Shown here in pieces: positions 1 through 8,274 of a stretch of 64,000 bases of DNA. Origin of the DNA: Desulfurococcales archaeon (lineage in GTDB: Archaea; Thermoproteota; Thermoprotei_A; Sulfolobales; Desulfurococcaceae). Below the pieces are notes generated by a model, which saw nothing but the letters and a program-made list of their open reading frames with translations, made no database searches and was not told the origin of the DNA. The translations under genes were made by a program, and so were the position numbers. The DNA lies in assembly GCA_027022365.1 (NCBI GenBank), contig JALVYU010000031.1, positions 124,001 to 188,000 on the forward strand, written 5' to 3'. Numbering within the stretch: the stretch's first letter is position 1; every line of letters starts with the position of its first letter.

Positions 1-2291
1 TCAGCGGCTATGACCTGTCCGAAAGCTATACCTCCATCTCCTAGCGGTGTCTTCCTGGGCAGGAATACCCTGTCGGCCGCGCTGCGTATGCCCCTAACGA
101 TCAACGAGTTTACTCCCGCACCTCCAGACACGACTATTCCGTCACACCCATACTTCTCACAAATAATCATGGCTGCTTCGCCGAGCGCGTGTCCGAGAAC
201 ATACTGTACCGTGTATGCTATTCTCCCGCGGCTATAGCTATGATTATACAGGAGATCAATAGCGGACTCTATGATTGGATCTGTGTCAATTATGATCTTA
301 CCATTATCAGAGATGATCTCCGCACTTACGTCTTTAATTGGAGGGGGCTTGGAATTATTCTCGAGCATGATCGCTGGTTCTCCCTCATATGTCCTTTCCC
401 AGCATATTCTAAGCAATGAGCTTACAGCGTCCAGAAACCTACCAGTACTCGTTGTAAAGATACTGTGCCCCATCTCGATGAGTCGAGAGACTGCCTTATA
501 TTCTTTCAGCCCCCCTGATACAAGGTCTTCTAGGCCAAGCCTCTTAACTATTGTATTTGCCTCTACACCGTATATGTCGAGAAGAATGCTGTAGAGGTAT
601 CTCGCCGGATACACCACGTCTCTTTCGCCAGTGATCCTGTGTGGTTTTAGATGTCCCGCTCTCTCATACCATGGGCTACGCGTGTCGAACACTATGATCT
701 CCCCTCCCCATATGCCCCCATCATCACCATAGCCTGTCCCATCAATAGCTATCCCAACAATAATTCCCTCTAACCCGACATCATAAGCCGCACCAAGAAC
801 ATGTGCGTAGTGGTGCTGGACAGGGATAGCATCTAGATCTTCCTCCTCAGCATAGCGCTTGGCTAGCCCACTGCTAAGGTAGCCGGGATGCTTATCATAC
901 GCTATAACGGGTCTCTCTACCCTATAGGCTCTCCTTAGAAAACCTATCTCGTACAGGAGATCCTCCTGCGCCCTTGGATGATCCATGTCCCCGATATAGG
1001 GTGTTAGAACTATTTTGTCCTCGAAACCAATCGCTGCAGCATTGGACTGGTCTGCACCGAAGCCAATTATCTCGCGTGAAAGACTCCTTTTAATCCTTAT
1101 CCAGAGGGGTGCATAGCCCCTGCTCCTCCTGATAAATACTGGTTCCCCATCAGTGAATCTCATCACACTATCATCGACACGATGAACTATCTCTCTGTCA
1201 TGGACGAGAAAATAATCGGCTATTCCTGAGAGCTTTTCCTTCACGCATTCTTCGTCTCTGCACATGGGTTCTCCATGGATGTTACCGCTCGTCATTATAG
1301 CGAACCGGTCCCGGGTTTCCATGAGGAATAGATAATGGAGACCAGTATAGGCGCGGAATACTCCCTCGTATGCCATCCCTGGGCTTACGAGCTTGCTTAC
1401 GGGCGTATCTTTTCTCTTAGGAAGCAATAGTATTGGGGCCTGAGGTGATTCTAGAAGCCTCCGGGCCTTCTCGTCTAGATAAACGAGTTTCTCAGCTATA
1501 ACAGTATCAAGCACCATTACGGCGAATGGTTTGTGAGGCCTCTTTTTCCTCTCACGAAGCCTCCTAACTATGTCGTCATCACTTGCTAGTGCAGCTAGGT
1601 GATAGCCTCCAAGCCCCTTGATCGCGACAATGTATCCGTCGTCTAGGATTTTTGCTGCTTCTCTTATCGGATCCTGTGCCCTTACTTCGTCCCAATTACT
1701 ATCGTAGAGTTTGAGTCTGGGGCCGTCCACTGGACAGCTGATTCCCTGGGCATGATATCTTCGAGTGTTTCCTAGATCACTGTATTCTTTCAAGCACTCA
1801 GGGCAGAGCCTGTATTTCTTCATGCTCGTGTTTACGCGATCATACGGTATATCATACATCATCGAGTATCTTGGGCCGCACCAAGCACAGCTGTTGAAAG
1901 CGTATCTATACCTCCTGTTGCCCGGGTCGAGTATTTCTCTTAGACAATCGCTACATATTGCAAAGTCTGGTGGAATGTTGCTTCTTCTGATGAGCTTCCT
2001 CCTGCTCGGCATTATGTTGAAGCTGGTATAGCCTGCTGGCTCATGTATTTCGACGCGTTTCTCCTCAATAATCGCTGGCGGGGGCTTCTCCTCTTCTAGA
2101 AGCTCGATGAACTTTGAGACCTTCTTATCTGGGCCTTCAACCCATATCTCGACCTCACTGCCCCCGGTATTTACAACGTATCCCCTCAAGCCGAGCCTAG
2201 AGGCTAGTCTATGGACGAATGGCCTAAACCCTACGCCCTGTACGAGGCCGACAACGATTATCCTAGCTGCTATCGTGCCCACATAATCCAC
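1..2291 (-). CDS. hypF: Carbamoyltransferase HypF (C-terminus beyond left edge)
   Basis: Makes the thiocarbamoyl group on HypE from carbamoyl phosphate and ATP, the precursor of the CN ligands of NiFe hydrogenases; cytoplasmic. Translating the minus strand gives one open frame with all HypF parts in order: an N-terminal acylphosphatase domain (GLVQGVGFRPF), two zinc-finger-like segments with paired CxxC motifs, a YrdC-like domain, and a C-terminal Kae1-like domain with an HHYAH metal motif. The frame is still open at base 1 just after a GQVIAA segment that lies near the normal end of the family, so only a few residues should be missing. An in-frame stop lies at 2312-2310; TTG 2309, GTG 2291 and GTG 2282 are possible starts and none has a clear ribosome site. 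It is divergent from the kor operon and belongs functionally with hypC and hypE downstream. Confidence 0.95.
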   Translation of the reverse strand, partial: MDYVGTIAARIIVVGLVQGVGFRPFVHRLASRLGLRGYVVNTGGSEVEIWVEGPDKKVSKFIELLEEEKPPPAIIEEKRVEIHEPAGYTSFNIMPSRRKLIRRSNIPPDFAICSDCLREILDPGNRRYRYAFNSCAWCGPRYSMMYDIPYDRVNTSMKKYRLCPECLKEYSDLGNTRRYHAQGISCPVDGPRLKLYDSNWDEVRAQDPIREAAKILDDGYIVAIKGLGGYHLAALASDDDIVRRLRERKKRPHKPFAVMVLDTVIAEKLVYLDEKARRLLESPQAPILLLPKRKDTPVSKLVSPGMAYEGVFRAYTGLHYLFLMETRDRFAIMTSGNIHGEPMCRDEECVKEKLSGIADYFLVHDREIVHRVDDSVMRFTDGEPVFIRRSRGYAPLWIRIKRSLSREIIGFGADQSNAAAIGFEDKIVLTPYIGDMDHPRAQEDLLYEIGFLRRAYRVERPVIAYDKHPGYLSSGLAKRYAEEEDLDAIPVQHHYAHVLGAAYDVGLEGIIVGIAIDGTGYGDDGGIWGGEIIVFDTRSPWYERAGHLKPHRITGERDVVYPARYLYSILLDIYGVEANTIVKRLGLEDLVSGGLKEYKAVSRLIEMGHSIFTTSTGRFLDAVSSLLRICWERTYEGEPAIMLENNSKPPPIKDVSAEIISDNGKIIIDTDPIIESAIDLLYNHSYSRGRIAYTVQYVLGHALGEAAMIICEKYGCDGIVVSGGAGVNSLIVRGIRSAADRVFLPRKTPLGDGGIAFGQVIAA

Positions 2292-2362
2292 CCAGTTGTT
2301 CTGACCCAATTAGGTTCCATGGATTAACGGGGTATTAACGATATGCTGGGTGCTACGCCGTC

Positions 2363-2401
2363 TTTTTATTCAATTATCAATAATAACAAGTATCGTGGGG
2401 A
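2363..2401 (+). promoter_or_regulatory. Probable promoter and ribosome site of the korDABG operon
   Basis: A T-rich TATA-like element (2363-2370) sits about 40 bases before a TTG codon at 2409, and a GGGGA ribosome site lies at 2397-2401. This places transcription start near 2390-2395 and argues against the longer reading from 2343, whose first codons would lie upstream of the transcript. Inferred from spacing only. Confidence 0.45.
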
Positions 2402-2408
2402 CCCTGTA

Positions 2409-2618
2409 TTGGTTCGCTACAAGGTGTTTATCAACAAGAAGCTCTGTAAGGGATGCGGTATCTGTATAGAGATCTGTCCTAGGAACGCCCTGAGGTTCAA
2501 CGGGATAAATCCCGAGACAGGTTATAGGAATCCGGAACAGGCCGGCGAGTGTATAGGCTGTAGACAATGTATGTGGTACTGTCCAGACCAAGCAATAGTG
2601 GTGGTGGGTGAGCGGTGA
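2409..2618 (+). CDS. korD: 2-oxoacid:ferredoxin oxidoreductase delta subunit (2x[4Fe-4S] ferredoxin)
   Basis: A 69-residue ferredoxin with two CxxCxxCxxxC clusters (KGCGICIEICP and IGCRQCMWYCP), which carries electrons from the thiamine diphosphate site to soluble ferredoxin. The TTG start at 2409 is chosen because it follows GGGGA and lies downstream of the probable TATA box; an upstream ATG (2343) would add 22 residues of non-ferredoxin sequence. The stop overlaps the GTG of the alpha subunit by four bases, so it is translationally coupled as the first gene of a delta-alpha-beta-gamma operon. Without substrate data the enzyme could be a 2-oxoglutarate or another 2-oxoacid oxidoreductase; the four-subunit layout resembles archaeal KorDABG. 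Confidence 0.85.
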   Translation: MVRYKVFINKKLCKGCGICIEICPRNALRFNGINPETGYRNPEQAGECIGCRQCMWYCPDQAIVVVGER

Positions 2619-3718
2619 CTGAGAGATTATTTCTGAGCGGCAACGAGGCGGTCGTGTACGGGGCGCTAGATGCGGGCTGTAGATTCTATGCTGGTTACCC
2701 GATAACGCCTAGCAGTGAGATAATGCATCTAATGGCGAAGGAACTACCGCGTGTGGGAGGAGTGTTTATACAGGCTGAGGATGAGCTGGCAGCGATCAAT
2801 ATGATCATAGGCGCCTCATGGGCGGGGCTAAAATCAATGACAGCCACCAGTGGGCCTGGATTCAGCCTAATGCAAGAGGGCATAGGATACGCTGTAATGA
2901 CCGAGACACCGCTAGTCATCGTGGATGTGATGAGAGCTGGGCCGGCCACAGGACAAGCAACAAAATCTGCTCAGGGCGACCTCATGCAGGCCAGGTGGGG
3001 TAGGCACGGAGACCAGTACCTGGTCGTGATCGCTCCTATGACGCTCCAGGAGGCATATGATCTAGTCATAGAGGCCTTCAATATAGCTGAGGCCTACAGA
3101 GTACCCGTTGTATTCCTAATGGATGAATTCATCGGTCATGGAAGAGAGATAGTTGTGAGGAGGGATGCTGATAAACTAGTTGAGCGGAGGAGGCCGAGCG
3201 ATCACGAGCCGCCTTTCGGCAGCAAGGATCCAAGGATACCGCCTCCCATGCCGAGGCTCGGTGAAGGCTACTACGTGCTGGTGACAGGCTCGACCCATAA
3301 TGAATGGGGATATAGGGATGTACACGGGTTCGAGACGCACTACAAGCTTGTCACGAGGCTTAAGGAGAAGATCTGGGGCAATATAGACAAGATATTCAAA
3401 TACAAGGTGTATGGGGACCCTGATGCACGGAGAACAATAGTTTGTTTCGGATCAACTTGTAGGCCAGCAATAGATGCTGCCAAGAGAGTAGGGGGGACAA
3501 AGGTTCTCCGACTAATAACGCTGTGGCCGCTAGATTACGGCAAACTAGCCGAGGAGCTCAGCGATGCCGAGAAGGTTGTAGTGCCGGAGCTAAACCTAGG
3601 ACAACTGGTATACGATGTAGCCCAAGTATACCCGCGGAACAAGATACGCGTTGTCAATAAGGTGGGAGGAGGCATACCGATCTATCCATCCGAGATAATA
3701 AAAGCCCTGGAGGCGTGA
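2615..3718 (+). CDS. korA: 2-oxoacid:ferredoxin oxidoreductase alpha subunit
   Basis: A 367-residue alpha subunit containing the pyrimidine-binding and transketolase-C-like domains of the OFOR family. The N-terminal part has the family signature GYPITPSSEIMH (about residues 28-39), then an AEDELAA segment and a TSGPG segment; the C-terminal third has the alternating fold expected of domain II (WPLDYGKLAEEL). It pairs with the beta subunit to bind thiamine diphosphate and decarboxylate a 2-oxoacid to an acyl-CoA. Of the KorA group rather than PorA by overall pattern and by the absence of a fused gamma domain. GTG start overlaps korD; korB follows after four bases. Confidence 0.9.
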   Translation: MTERLFLSGNEAVVYGALDAGCRFYAGYPITPSSEIMHLMAKELPRVGGVFIQAEDELAAINMIIGASWAGLKSMTATSGPGFSLMQEGIGYAVMTETPLVIVDVMRAGPATGQATKSAQGDLMQARWGRHGDQYLVVIAPMTLQEAYDLVIEAFNIAEAYRVPVVFLMDEFIGHGREIVVRRDADKLVERRRPSDHEPPFGSKDPRIPPPMPRLGEGYYVLVTGSTHNEWGYRDVHGFETHYKLVTRLKEKIWGNIDKIFKYKVYGDPDARRTIVCFGSTCRPAIDAAKRVGGTKVLRLITLWPLDYGKLAEELSDAEKVVVPELNLGQLVYDVAQVYPRNKIRVVNKVGGGIPIYPSEIIKALEA

Positions 3719-3722
3719 CATA

Positions 3723-4553
3723 ATGGCTGAGCACTTCGGCCTCAAATACCTCAGGAGAGAAGTCCTACCAACAGCTTTCTGCCCAGGATGCTATAACGGG
3801 ATACTCATGAATGCATTATTCCAAGCATTCATGGAACTAGGCATAGAGGATCTAAAGAGATTCGTGTTTGTCAGCGGGATAGGGTGTTCTTCATGGATAC
3901 CCAGCCCGTTCATAAAAGCCGATAGCCTCCACACACTGCATGGAAGAGCAATACCAGTAGCTACTGGCGTCAAGCTCGCAAATCCCGAGCTCAACGTTAT
4001 CGTGATAGGTGGAGACGGAGACCTCGCAAGTATTGGTGGAAACCACTTGCTCCACGCCGCGAGGAGAAACATGGATCTACTGGTTATAATGATAAATAAC
4101 CAGGTGTACGGGATGACCCGCGGACAAGCAGCCCCAACAACACCCCATGGAATGATAACGCCGACAACGCCCTACGGCAATCCAGAGAGACCAATGGATG
4201 TAGCCTCCATTATTGCTGGTACGAACGCCAACTACGTGGCAAGATGGTGTATCTCACAGTATATCCCTCTGAAAAACAGTATCAAGGATGCACTATCCCG
4301 GTATAGCAGGGGTTTCAGGTTCCTAGAAGTATACGCCCCATGCGTAACCTATGTTGTCAGGAGAGAGGGTAAGACACCAGGGGAGAAACTGAAGGAGCTC
4401 ATGAAGAAATGCGTCAGAATAAAGACGTGGAGAGAGATGAGTCCCGAAGAGCGAGAAAAACACGTCGCGACAGGAGTCTTCAAGGCCGAGGATAAGCCCG
4501 GCTTCATCGAGACATACAAGAAATACATAGCCCAAGCCCTAGGTGAGAAGTGA
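3723..4553 (+). CDS. korB: 2-oxoacid:ferredoxin oxidoreductase beta subunit
   Basis: A 276-residue thiamine-diphosphate-binding beta subunit. Visible motifs are FCPGCYNG near the N-terminus, SGIGCSSW, a HGRAIPVATG segment and the GGDGD...NN cofactor-binding motif around residues 98-125, followed by YGMTRGQ. The length suits a KorB-type beta subunit without an extra cluster domain. It sits between korA and korG; its TGA overlaps the ATG of the gamma gene by one base (TGATG), so translation is coupled. Substrate is not determined by the sequence. Confidence 0.9.
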   Translation: MAEHFGLKYLRREVLPTAFCPGCYNGILMNALFQAFMELGIEDLKRFVFVSGIGCSSWIPSPFIKADSLHTLHGRAIPVATGVKLANPELNVIVIGGDGDLASIGGNHLLHAARRNMDLLVIMINNQVYGMTRGQAAPTTPHGMITPTTPYGNPERPMDVASIIAGTNANYVARWCISQYIPLKNSIKDALSRYSRGFRFLEVYAPCVTYVVRREGKTPGEKLKELMKKCVRIKTWREMSPEEREKHVATGVFKAEDKPGFIETYKKYIAQALGEK

Positions 4554-5068
4554 TGCGTTCGGCAGGATTTCTCGGGATAGGCGGTCAGGGAATAGTATTT
4601 GCAACTACTGTTCTGGGTGGAGCACTTTACAGACTGGGCTACTATGTCGCTCAGCTACAAAACTACGGGGCATCTGTTAGGGGAGGAGCTGTCTATGGAT
4701 ATGTGGTCTTCGATGAGGACGAGATAGTTAATCCCTTCATAGAGGAGCTAGAAGTCCTCGTGATACTGCATGAGCAAGGACGCAGAAGATGGGAGAACAT
4801 AGTCAGGAAATCCAAGAAGATAATCTACGATAAAGATCTCGTTAAGCCGGTGGAGAACGGGATACCCATGTCGATAGCAGAGGAGGCGGATAAGCATGGT
4901 GTCTACAGAGCCCTAAACATGGTTGCCCTCGGCATAGCGTCAAGGATCCTCGGGGTGAAGGGCATTGATGAAGCGGTGGACGAGGTTCTGAGAAGCAGGA
5001 AGAACTATGAGCTAAACATTAAGGCCTATGAGATCGGCTTAGAACTAGCGGGGAGAGCTAGGATTTAG
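4553..5068 (+). CDS. korG: 2-oxoacid:ferredoxin oxidoreductase gamma subunit
   Basis: A 171-residue gamma subunit with the N-terminal GIGGQGIVFA loop and the AQLQNYGASVRGG segment that are diagnostic for the CoA/interface-forming gamma chain. ATG 4553 is preferred over GTG 4550 because AGGTGA lies just upstream. Last gene of the korDABG operon. Its stop codon overlaps the stop of hypC on the other strand by four bases (5065-5068), so the two operons converge with no spacer. Confidence 0.88.
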   Translation: MRSAGFLGIGGQGIVFATTVLGGALYRLGYYVAQLQNYGASVRGGAVYGYVVFDEDEIVNPFIEELEVLVILHEQGRRRWENIVRKSKKIIYDKDLVKPVENGIPMSIAEEADKHGVYRALNMVALGIASRILGVKGIDEAVDEVLRSRKNYELNIKAYEIGLELAGRARI

Positions 5069-5298
5069 AGGAGCCCTATCTCTTTGAATAGTTTAAGCGT
5101 TTCTTCAAGCTCCTCTTCATCTATCTTGCTGATCGCGACTCCTGCGTGCACCATTACATAATCTCCTGGCTTAACCGTCTCATCCTCGGCAAGACCCAGT
5201 ATGACCTCCTTACGTACTCCGCCCATCAGTACAGTCGCTACTTTTAGCATTCCCTCACGCCTTATACTGAGAACCTTAGCGGGCACGCCTAGACACAT
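5065..5298 (-). CDS. hypC: Hydrogenase maturation factor HypC
   Basis: A small HypC/HupF chaperone that carries the Fe(CN)2CO unit between HypD and the hydrogenase large subunit. The start at ATG 5298 yields the family N-terminus MCLGVPAKV, in which Cys2 (exposed after Met removal) is the essential ligand; upstream ATGs at 5322 and 5316 would bury this cysteine. A GGGGA ribosome site lies a few bases upstream. At 77 residues it matches the family size. It directly follows hypE, whose stop overlaps the leader region, so the two form a hypEC operon. HypA, HypB and HypD are not in the window. Confidence 0.92.
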   Translation of the reverse strand: MCLGVPAKVLSIRREGMLKVATVLMGGVRKEVILGLAEDETVKPGDYVMVHAGVAISKIDEEELEETLKLFKEIGLL

Positions 5299-5315
5299 GT
5301 TCTCGTCCCCATTCA

Positions 5316-6347
5316 TTAACATATTCGAGGGAGATTTAGTGGGTTAGGCCTAACGATTACCCTGCCGCCGACTTCGGTCACAGCTACAACCCTACCCCTA
5401 AGAATATTGTTCGGTGGCTCTACCACCTCGCCTATTATGGTTGGCTTCTCGCCCATAGCCTTCAGTTCCTTTATAATATCTTCTGCTTTCTCCGGCCTGA
5501 CGCTGAGAACTCCTACTCCTTCGGACGCAACGTTCAATGGATCAACGCCGAGCGCGTCGAGGAACTCTCTCACTTCTTCCCTGACAGGGATACTCGCCCG
5601 ATCTATAATGATCGTCGTGCCCGTCTGGGTGCTCCACTCGTTCAGAATTGCTGCGAGCCCGCCTCGCGTAGGGTCTCGCGCACCCGTAATGTATTCCCTA
5701 TACTTCTTGATTACAGGTAAGACTGTTTTAACGAGGGGCCGGGAGTCACTGCGGAGACCGGTGTTCTCGTCTAGCATTCCCAGTCTGGCGGCTAGTACGG
5801 CGGCGCCGTGCTCGGCTAAGGGGCCGGTCACGACTATCTTGTCCCCGGGCCGCGGCCTGTCGATCAAGGGGTTTTCGGACAAGCCGATCCCTGTGCAGGA
5901 TATTATTATTTTATCTATCTTCCCCTTCGGCATGACCTTGAAGTCCCCACCTATTAGGGCAACGTTGTTCTCTCGTAGAACATTGATCATGCTCTCCACT
6001 ATTTTTTCCAGTGTGTTCTTCTCTAATCCTTCCTCGACTATGATCATGTCCATGAATGCTACCGGGTCAGCAGCCATCATGACTAGATCGTTCAGAACAC
6101 CGGATGCAGCGAGATGCCCTATGTCTCCTCCGGGAAAGAAGAGAGGATCGATTGTGAAGCTATCGCTTGCAAATACTATTGATTTATCACCAATCTTAAT
6201 TGTCGAGCCATCATCTAGAACATCTAGTCCGTAGCCACTAAGCGCTGATCTGAGTCTCGGCGGGGTCTTAGCTACAATTATCTTTTCTATTATTTCAGCC
6301 ATTTCCCTGCCGCCGGCACCGTGTATTATCGTTATTTTATCATCCAT
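5316..6347 (-). CDS. hypE: Carbamoyl dehydratase HypE
   Basis: Accepts a carbamoyl group from HypF on its C-terminal cysteine and dehydrates it with ATP to the thiocyanate that supplies the cyanide ligands of NiFe hydrogenases. The protein shows the PurM/AIR-synthase-like layout: an N-terminal IIHGAGGREM, ATP-site segments with GDIGHLAASGVLNDL and GGDFKVMP, a GARDPTRGGLA segment, and the invariant PRIC terminus whose last cysteine carries the group. ATG 6347 gives the standard start; the frame remains open further upstream to 6419. hypC follows immediately. Confidence 0.95.
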   Translation of the reverse strand: MDDKITIIHGAGGREMAEIIEKIIVAKTPPRLRSALSGYGLDVLDDGSTIKIGDKSIVFASDSFTIDPLFFPGGDIGHLAASGVLNDLVMMAADPVAFMDMIIVEEGLEKNTLEKIVESMINVLRENNVALIGGDFKVMPKGKIDKIIISCTGIGLSENPLIDRPRPGDKIVVTGPLAEHGAAVLAARLGMLDENTGLRSDSRPLVKTVLPVIKKYREYITGARDPTRGGLAAILNEWSTQTGTTIIIDRASIPVREEVREFLDALGVDPLNVASEGVGVLSVRPEKAEDIIKELKAMGEKPTIIGEVVEPPNNILRGRVVAVTEVGGRVIVRPNPLNLPRIC

Positions 6348-6428
6348 GCCGCCTTCGCCCCCTATTCTTAACGGGTTTAGCCCTCTAAATAGATGTATTT
6401 CCGGAAAGCCGAATTGCAAGCATTATTG

Positions 6429-7556
6429 TTACTGTGTCTTCTTCCTGTGGACGTGAGTCATTATAGCCATTATAGCGGCGAGGGCTACTATTATGGCTAT
6501 TATTCCGCCGAAAACCTCTTCCTCGGTGAAGGGCATCCTACTTGCTGAGGGGCATATTGCAGAGTATTTTAGCGTTAGATTTTCATTATTATTGATTATT
6601 ATGTGTATGTTGTAGTATCCTGATAATATGTTATTGAAAACCACGTGGAGGTAAATGTTCTTTGTTTCATTAGGGCTCGCTATACCATAGCCGTAGAAAT
6701 AGAACGATATATAGAGATCCTTACCCACACGCCAATGCTTCAGGTCGGATATGTCGTATTTGCAGTAATGTGTTGTTAATTGTAATGTAATCCCGAGCCT
6801 CTTAGCTAAGCAATCATACTTAATGCTGGGCACAAGAGATGACGGATAGACTTCATATAGTGTCTCCGTACTAATACGTTTTGTAACTGTTATGACGAGG
6901 TCTCCGGCGAGATAAGGCTCTACGGGAATGAACAGTGTGATCACTTTTTCAGGCGATGTAATGATGTCTGTGATCGTGTATCCAAGCTGTTGTCCCTTTG
7001 GATTACTAAGCGATATTGTGATACGGTGGTTTGTTAGATTTACAAATGCTATCCTCACCATAGCACTGTAATTGGCTGGGTACGATTGGCCGTTGATCCT
7101 ATGAATAGATACTGGGAACATAACCGTGGCTTTCTCTGCAGTATAGTTGGCTGTGTAGTGGTAGGTGATACGAAGAATATTTTCTCCTATGTGGAGACCG
7201 GACAACACTATTTTATATACAGGTAATATGCCTTGGCCAGCTATATACGTTCTAGTAGTTTGTAACGGAATTATCGTCCTGTTATTGAGTTCGACGATCA
7301 TCATTGATGCTGTAGGCACTTGTGCGGGGAGTAGTATTGTCTGGGCTTCCGTTGTCCGAGAATATATGCCGTACATTATATCCGTATATACTTGCAGAAT
7401 ATTGCCTCTTCCCACTAATGTCACTGATGCCTTCTCATATAAGATCTTAATAGGCGGTGGAGTTTCCAGGGTATTAATGGAAAAGACCATGGGCGATAAT
7501 AATATACTAATGATAAATAGTAGTGCAAATATATTCGTGTAGCGCCAGGTATGCAT
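6429..7556 (-). CDS. Membrane-anchored extracellular protein, unknown function
   Basis: A 375-residue protein that I do not recognise. It begins with a hydrophobic signal segment (about residues 9-26, FALLFIISILLSPMVFS) and ends with a transmembrane helix (about 350-368) followed by a short basic tail (HRKKTQ), so the bulk should face outside. The middle is beta-rich with many NxS/T sequons, consistent with a glycosylated surface protein. It lies between hypE and a hydrogenase maturation endopeptidase gene on the same strand, but spacing to both is only moderate and a functional link is not established. Confidence 0.7.
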   Translation of the reverse strand: MHTWRYTNIFALLFIISILLSPMVFSINTLETPPPIKILYEKASVTLVGRGNILQVYTDIMYGIYSRTTEAQTILLPAQVPTASMMIVELNNRTIIPLQTTRTYIAGQGILPVYKIVLSGLHIGENILRITYHYTANYTAEKATVMFPVSIHRINGQSYPANYSAMVRIAFVNLTNHRITISLSNPKGQQLGYTITDIITSPEKVITLFIPVEPYLAGDLVITVTKRISTETLYEVYPSSLVPSIKYDCLAKRLGITLQLTTHYCKYDISDLKHWRVGKDLYISFYFYGYGIASPNETKNIYLHVVFNNILSGYYNIHIIINNNENLTLKYSAICPSASRMPFTEEEVFGGIIAIIVALAAIMAIMTHVHRKKTQ

Positions 7557-7640
7557 TTCGGACTTCCACCAATACGTGTATAGGGGTCTATTGATATTCT
7601 GTAGCTATACGTATTTTTATACTATTATCGCAGAGCAACC

Positions 7641-8180
7641 CTAGTCATTGATTCTTCTCGACATACTCTTGTCTAGAGCGATCTGGATAGCTGTGACAAG
7701 TTCCATGACTGCTTTCTTGACACTATCCGATAGCTCCATTCCAATATCGAGTTTTTCGGCTATAATTGCCACTACGTAGAAGTCCTTGGCAGGAGTTTCT
7801 TTTTCCAGTAGTTTGAGTAGTAGCCTTATCGGGACGTTATGTGTGGTCGCGAGGGCGAAGGGCTCCTTTATGTTCCGGATACTCGACAGTATTATGGTTC
7901 CAGGCGGGACGCCCTCAGCATATCCCGCATCGATCATTATTATGCCTCTAGGTTTTGAACCGATTATTCTATCGAGGCAGGTCTCCAGCCCATACTCGCA
8001 CTCGATAAGACGGCTATCTCTAACACCTTTTTTCGCTAGCTGATCACATACCTCGAGGCCAGCCCTGTCATCTGATCGTAGAGGCGAGCCTACACAGGCT
8101 ATTATGTATTTGTTGCTCAGTTTTTCCACAAGGAACTTGAGAAGTTCTTCACTGCTCGGTCTAATTATCGGTTCTGACAT
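7641..8180 (-). CDS. Hydrogenase maturation endopeptidase (HycI/HyaD, peptidase M52)
   Basis: A 179-residue relative of the proteases that clip the C-terminus of NiFe hydrogenase large subunits after nickel insertion. Family landmarks are CVGSPLRSDDRAG (the GNxLxxDDxxG-type motif with the metal-binding acidic residue), DAGYAEG in the middle, and TTHNVPI supplying the metal-binding histidine. A distal helix-rich tail follows. No hydrogenase structural genes lie in the window, so its target is elsewhere. It is near hypE, hypC and hypF, supporting a dispersed hydrogenase-maturation cluster. Confidence 0.85.
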   Translation of the reverse strand: MSEPIIRPSSEELLKFLVEKLSNKYIIACVGSPLRSDDRAGLEVCDQLAKKGVRDSRLIECEYGLETCLDRIIGSKPRGIIMIDAGYAEGVPPGTIILSSIRNIKEPFALATTHNVPIRLLLKLLEKETPAKDFYVVAIIAEKLDIGMELSDSVKKAVMELVTAIQIALDKSMSRRIND

Positions 8181-8237
8181 GTCTCTTCAACTGGGCATGT
8201 GTTCTCCTAATAATCTAGTTTTTCATCTAGAAGCAAG

Positions 8238-8270
8238 AAAAAAGGGTTTAACAGGGTGTTGTGGAAAAAA
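8238..8270 (-). terminator. Poly-T terminator region after porGDAB
   Basis: Reading the minus strand just after the porB stop, two runs of six T (complement of A-runs 8265-8270 and 8238-8243) are separated by a mixed segment. Oligo-T tracts are the usual archaeal termination signal. Confidence 0.5.
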
Positions 8271-8274
8271 GGAT

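Noticed and set aside
2343-2408. Longer N-terminus of the korD ferredoxin (from ATG 2343)
   Set aside because: The extra 22 residues are not ferredoxin-like and their codons would lie upstream of the probable transcription start; TTG 2409 has a ribosome site.
5407-6234. 275-codon open frame on the plus strand across hypE
   Set aside because: It is the antisense shadow of hypE, which has clear family motifs; its product has no recognisable features.
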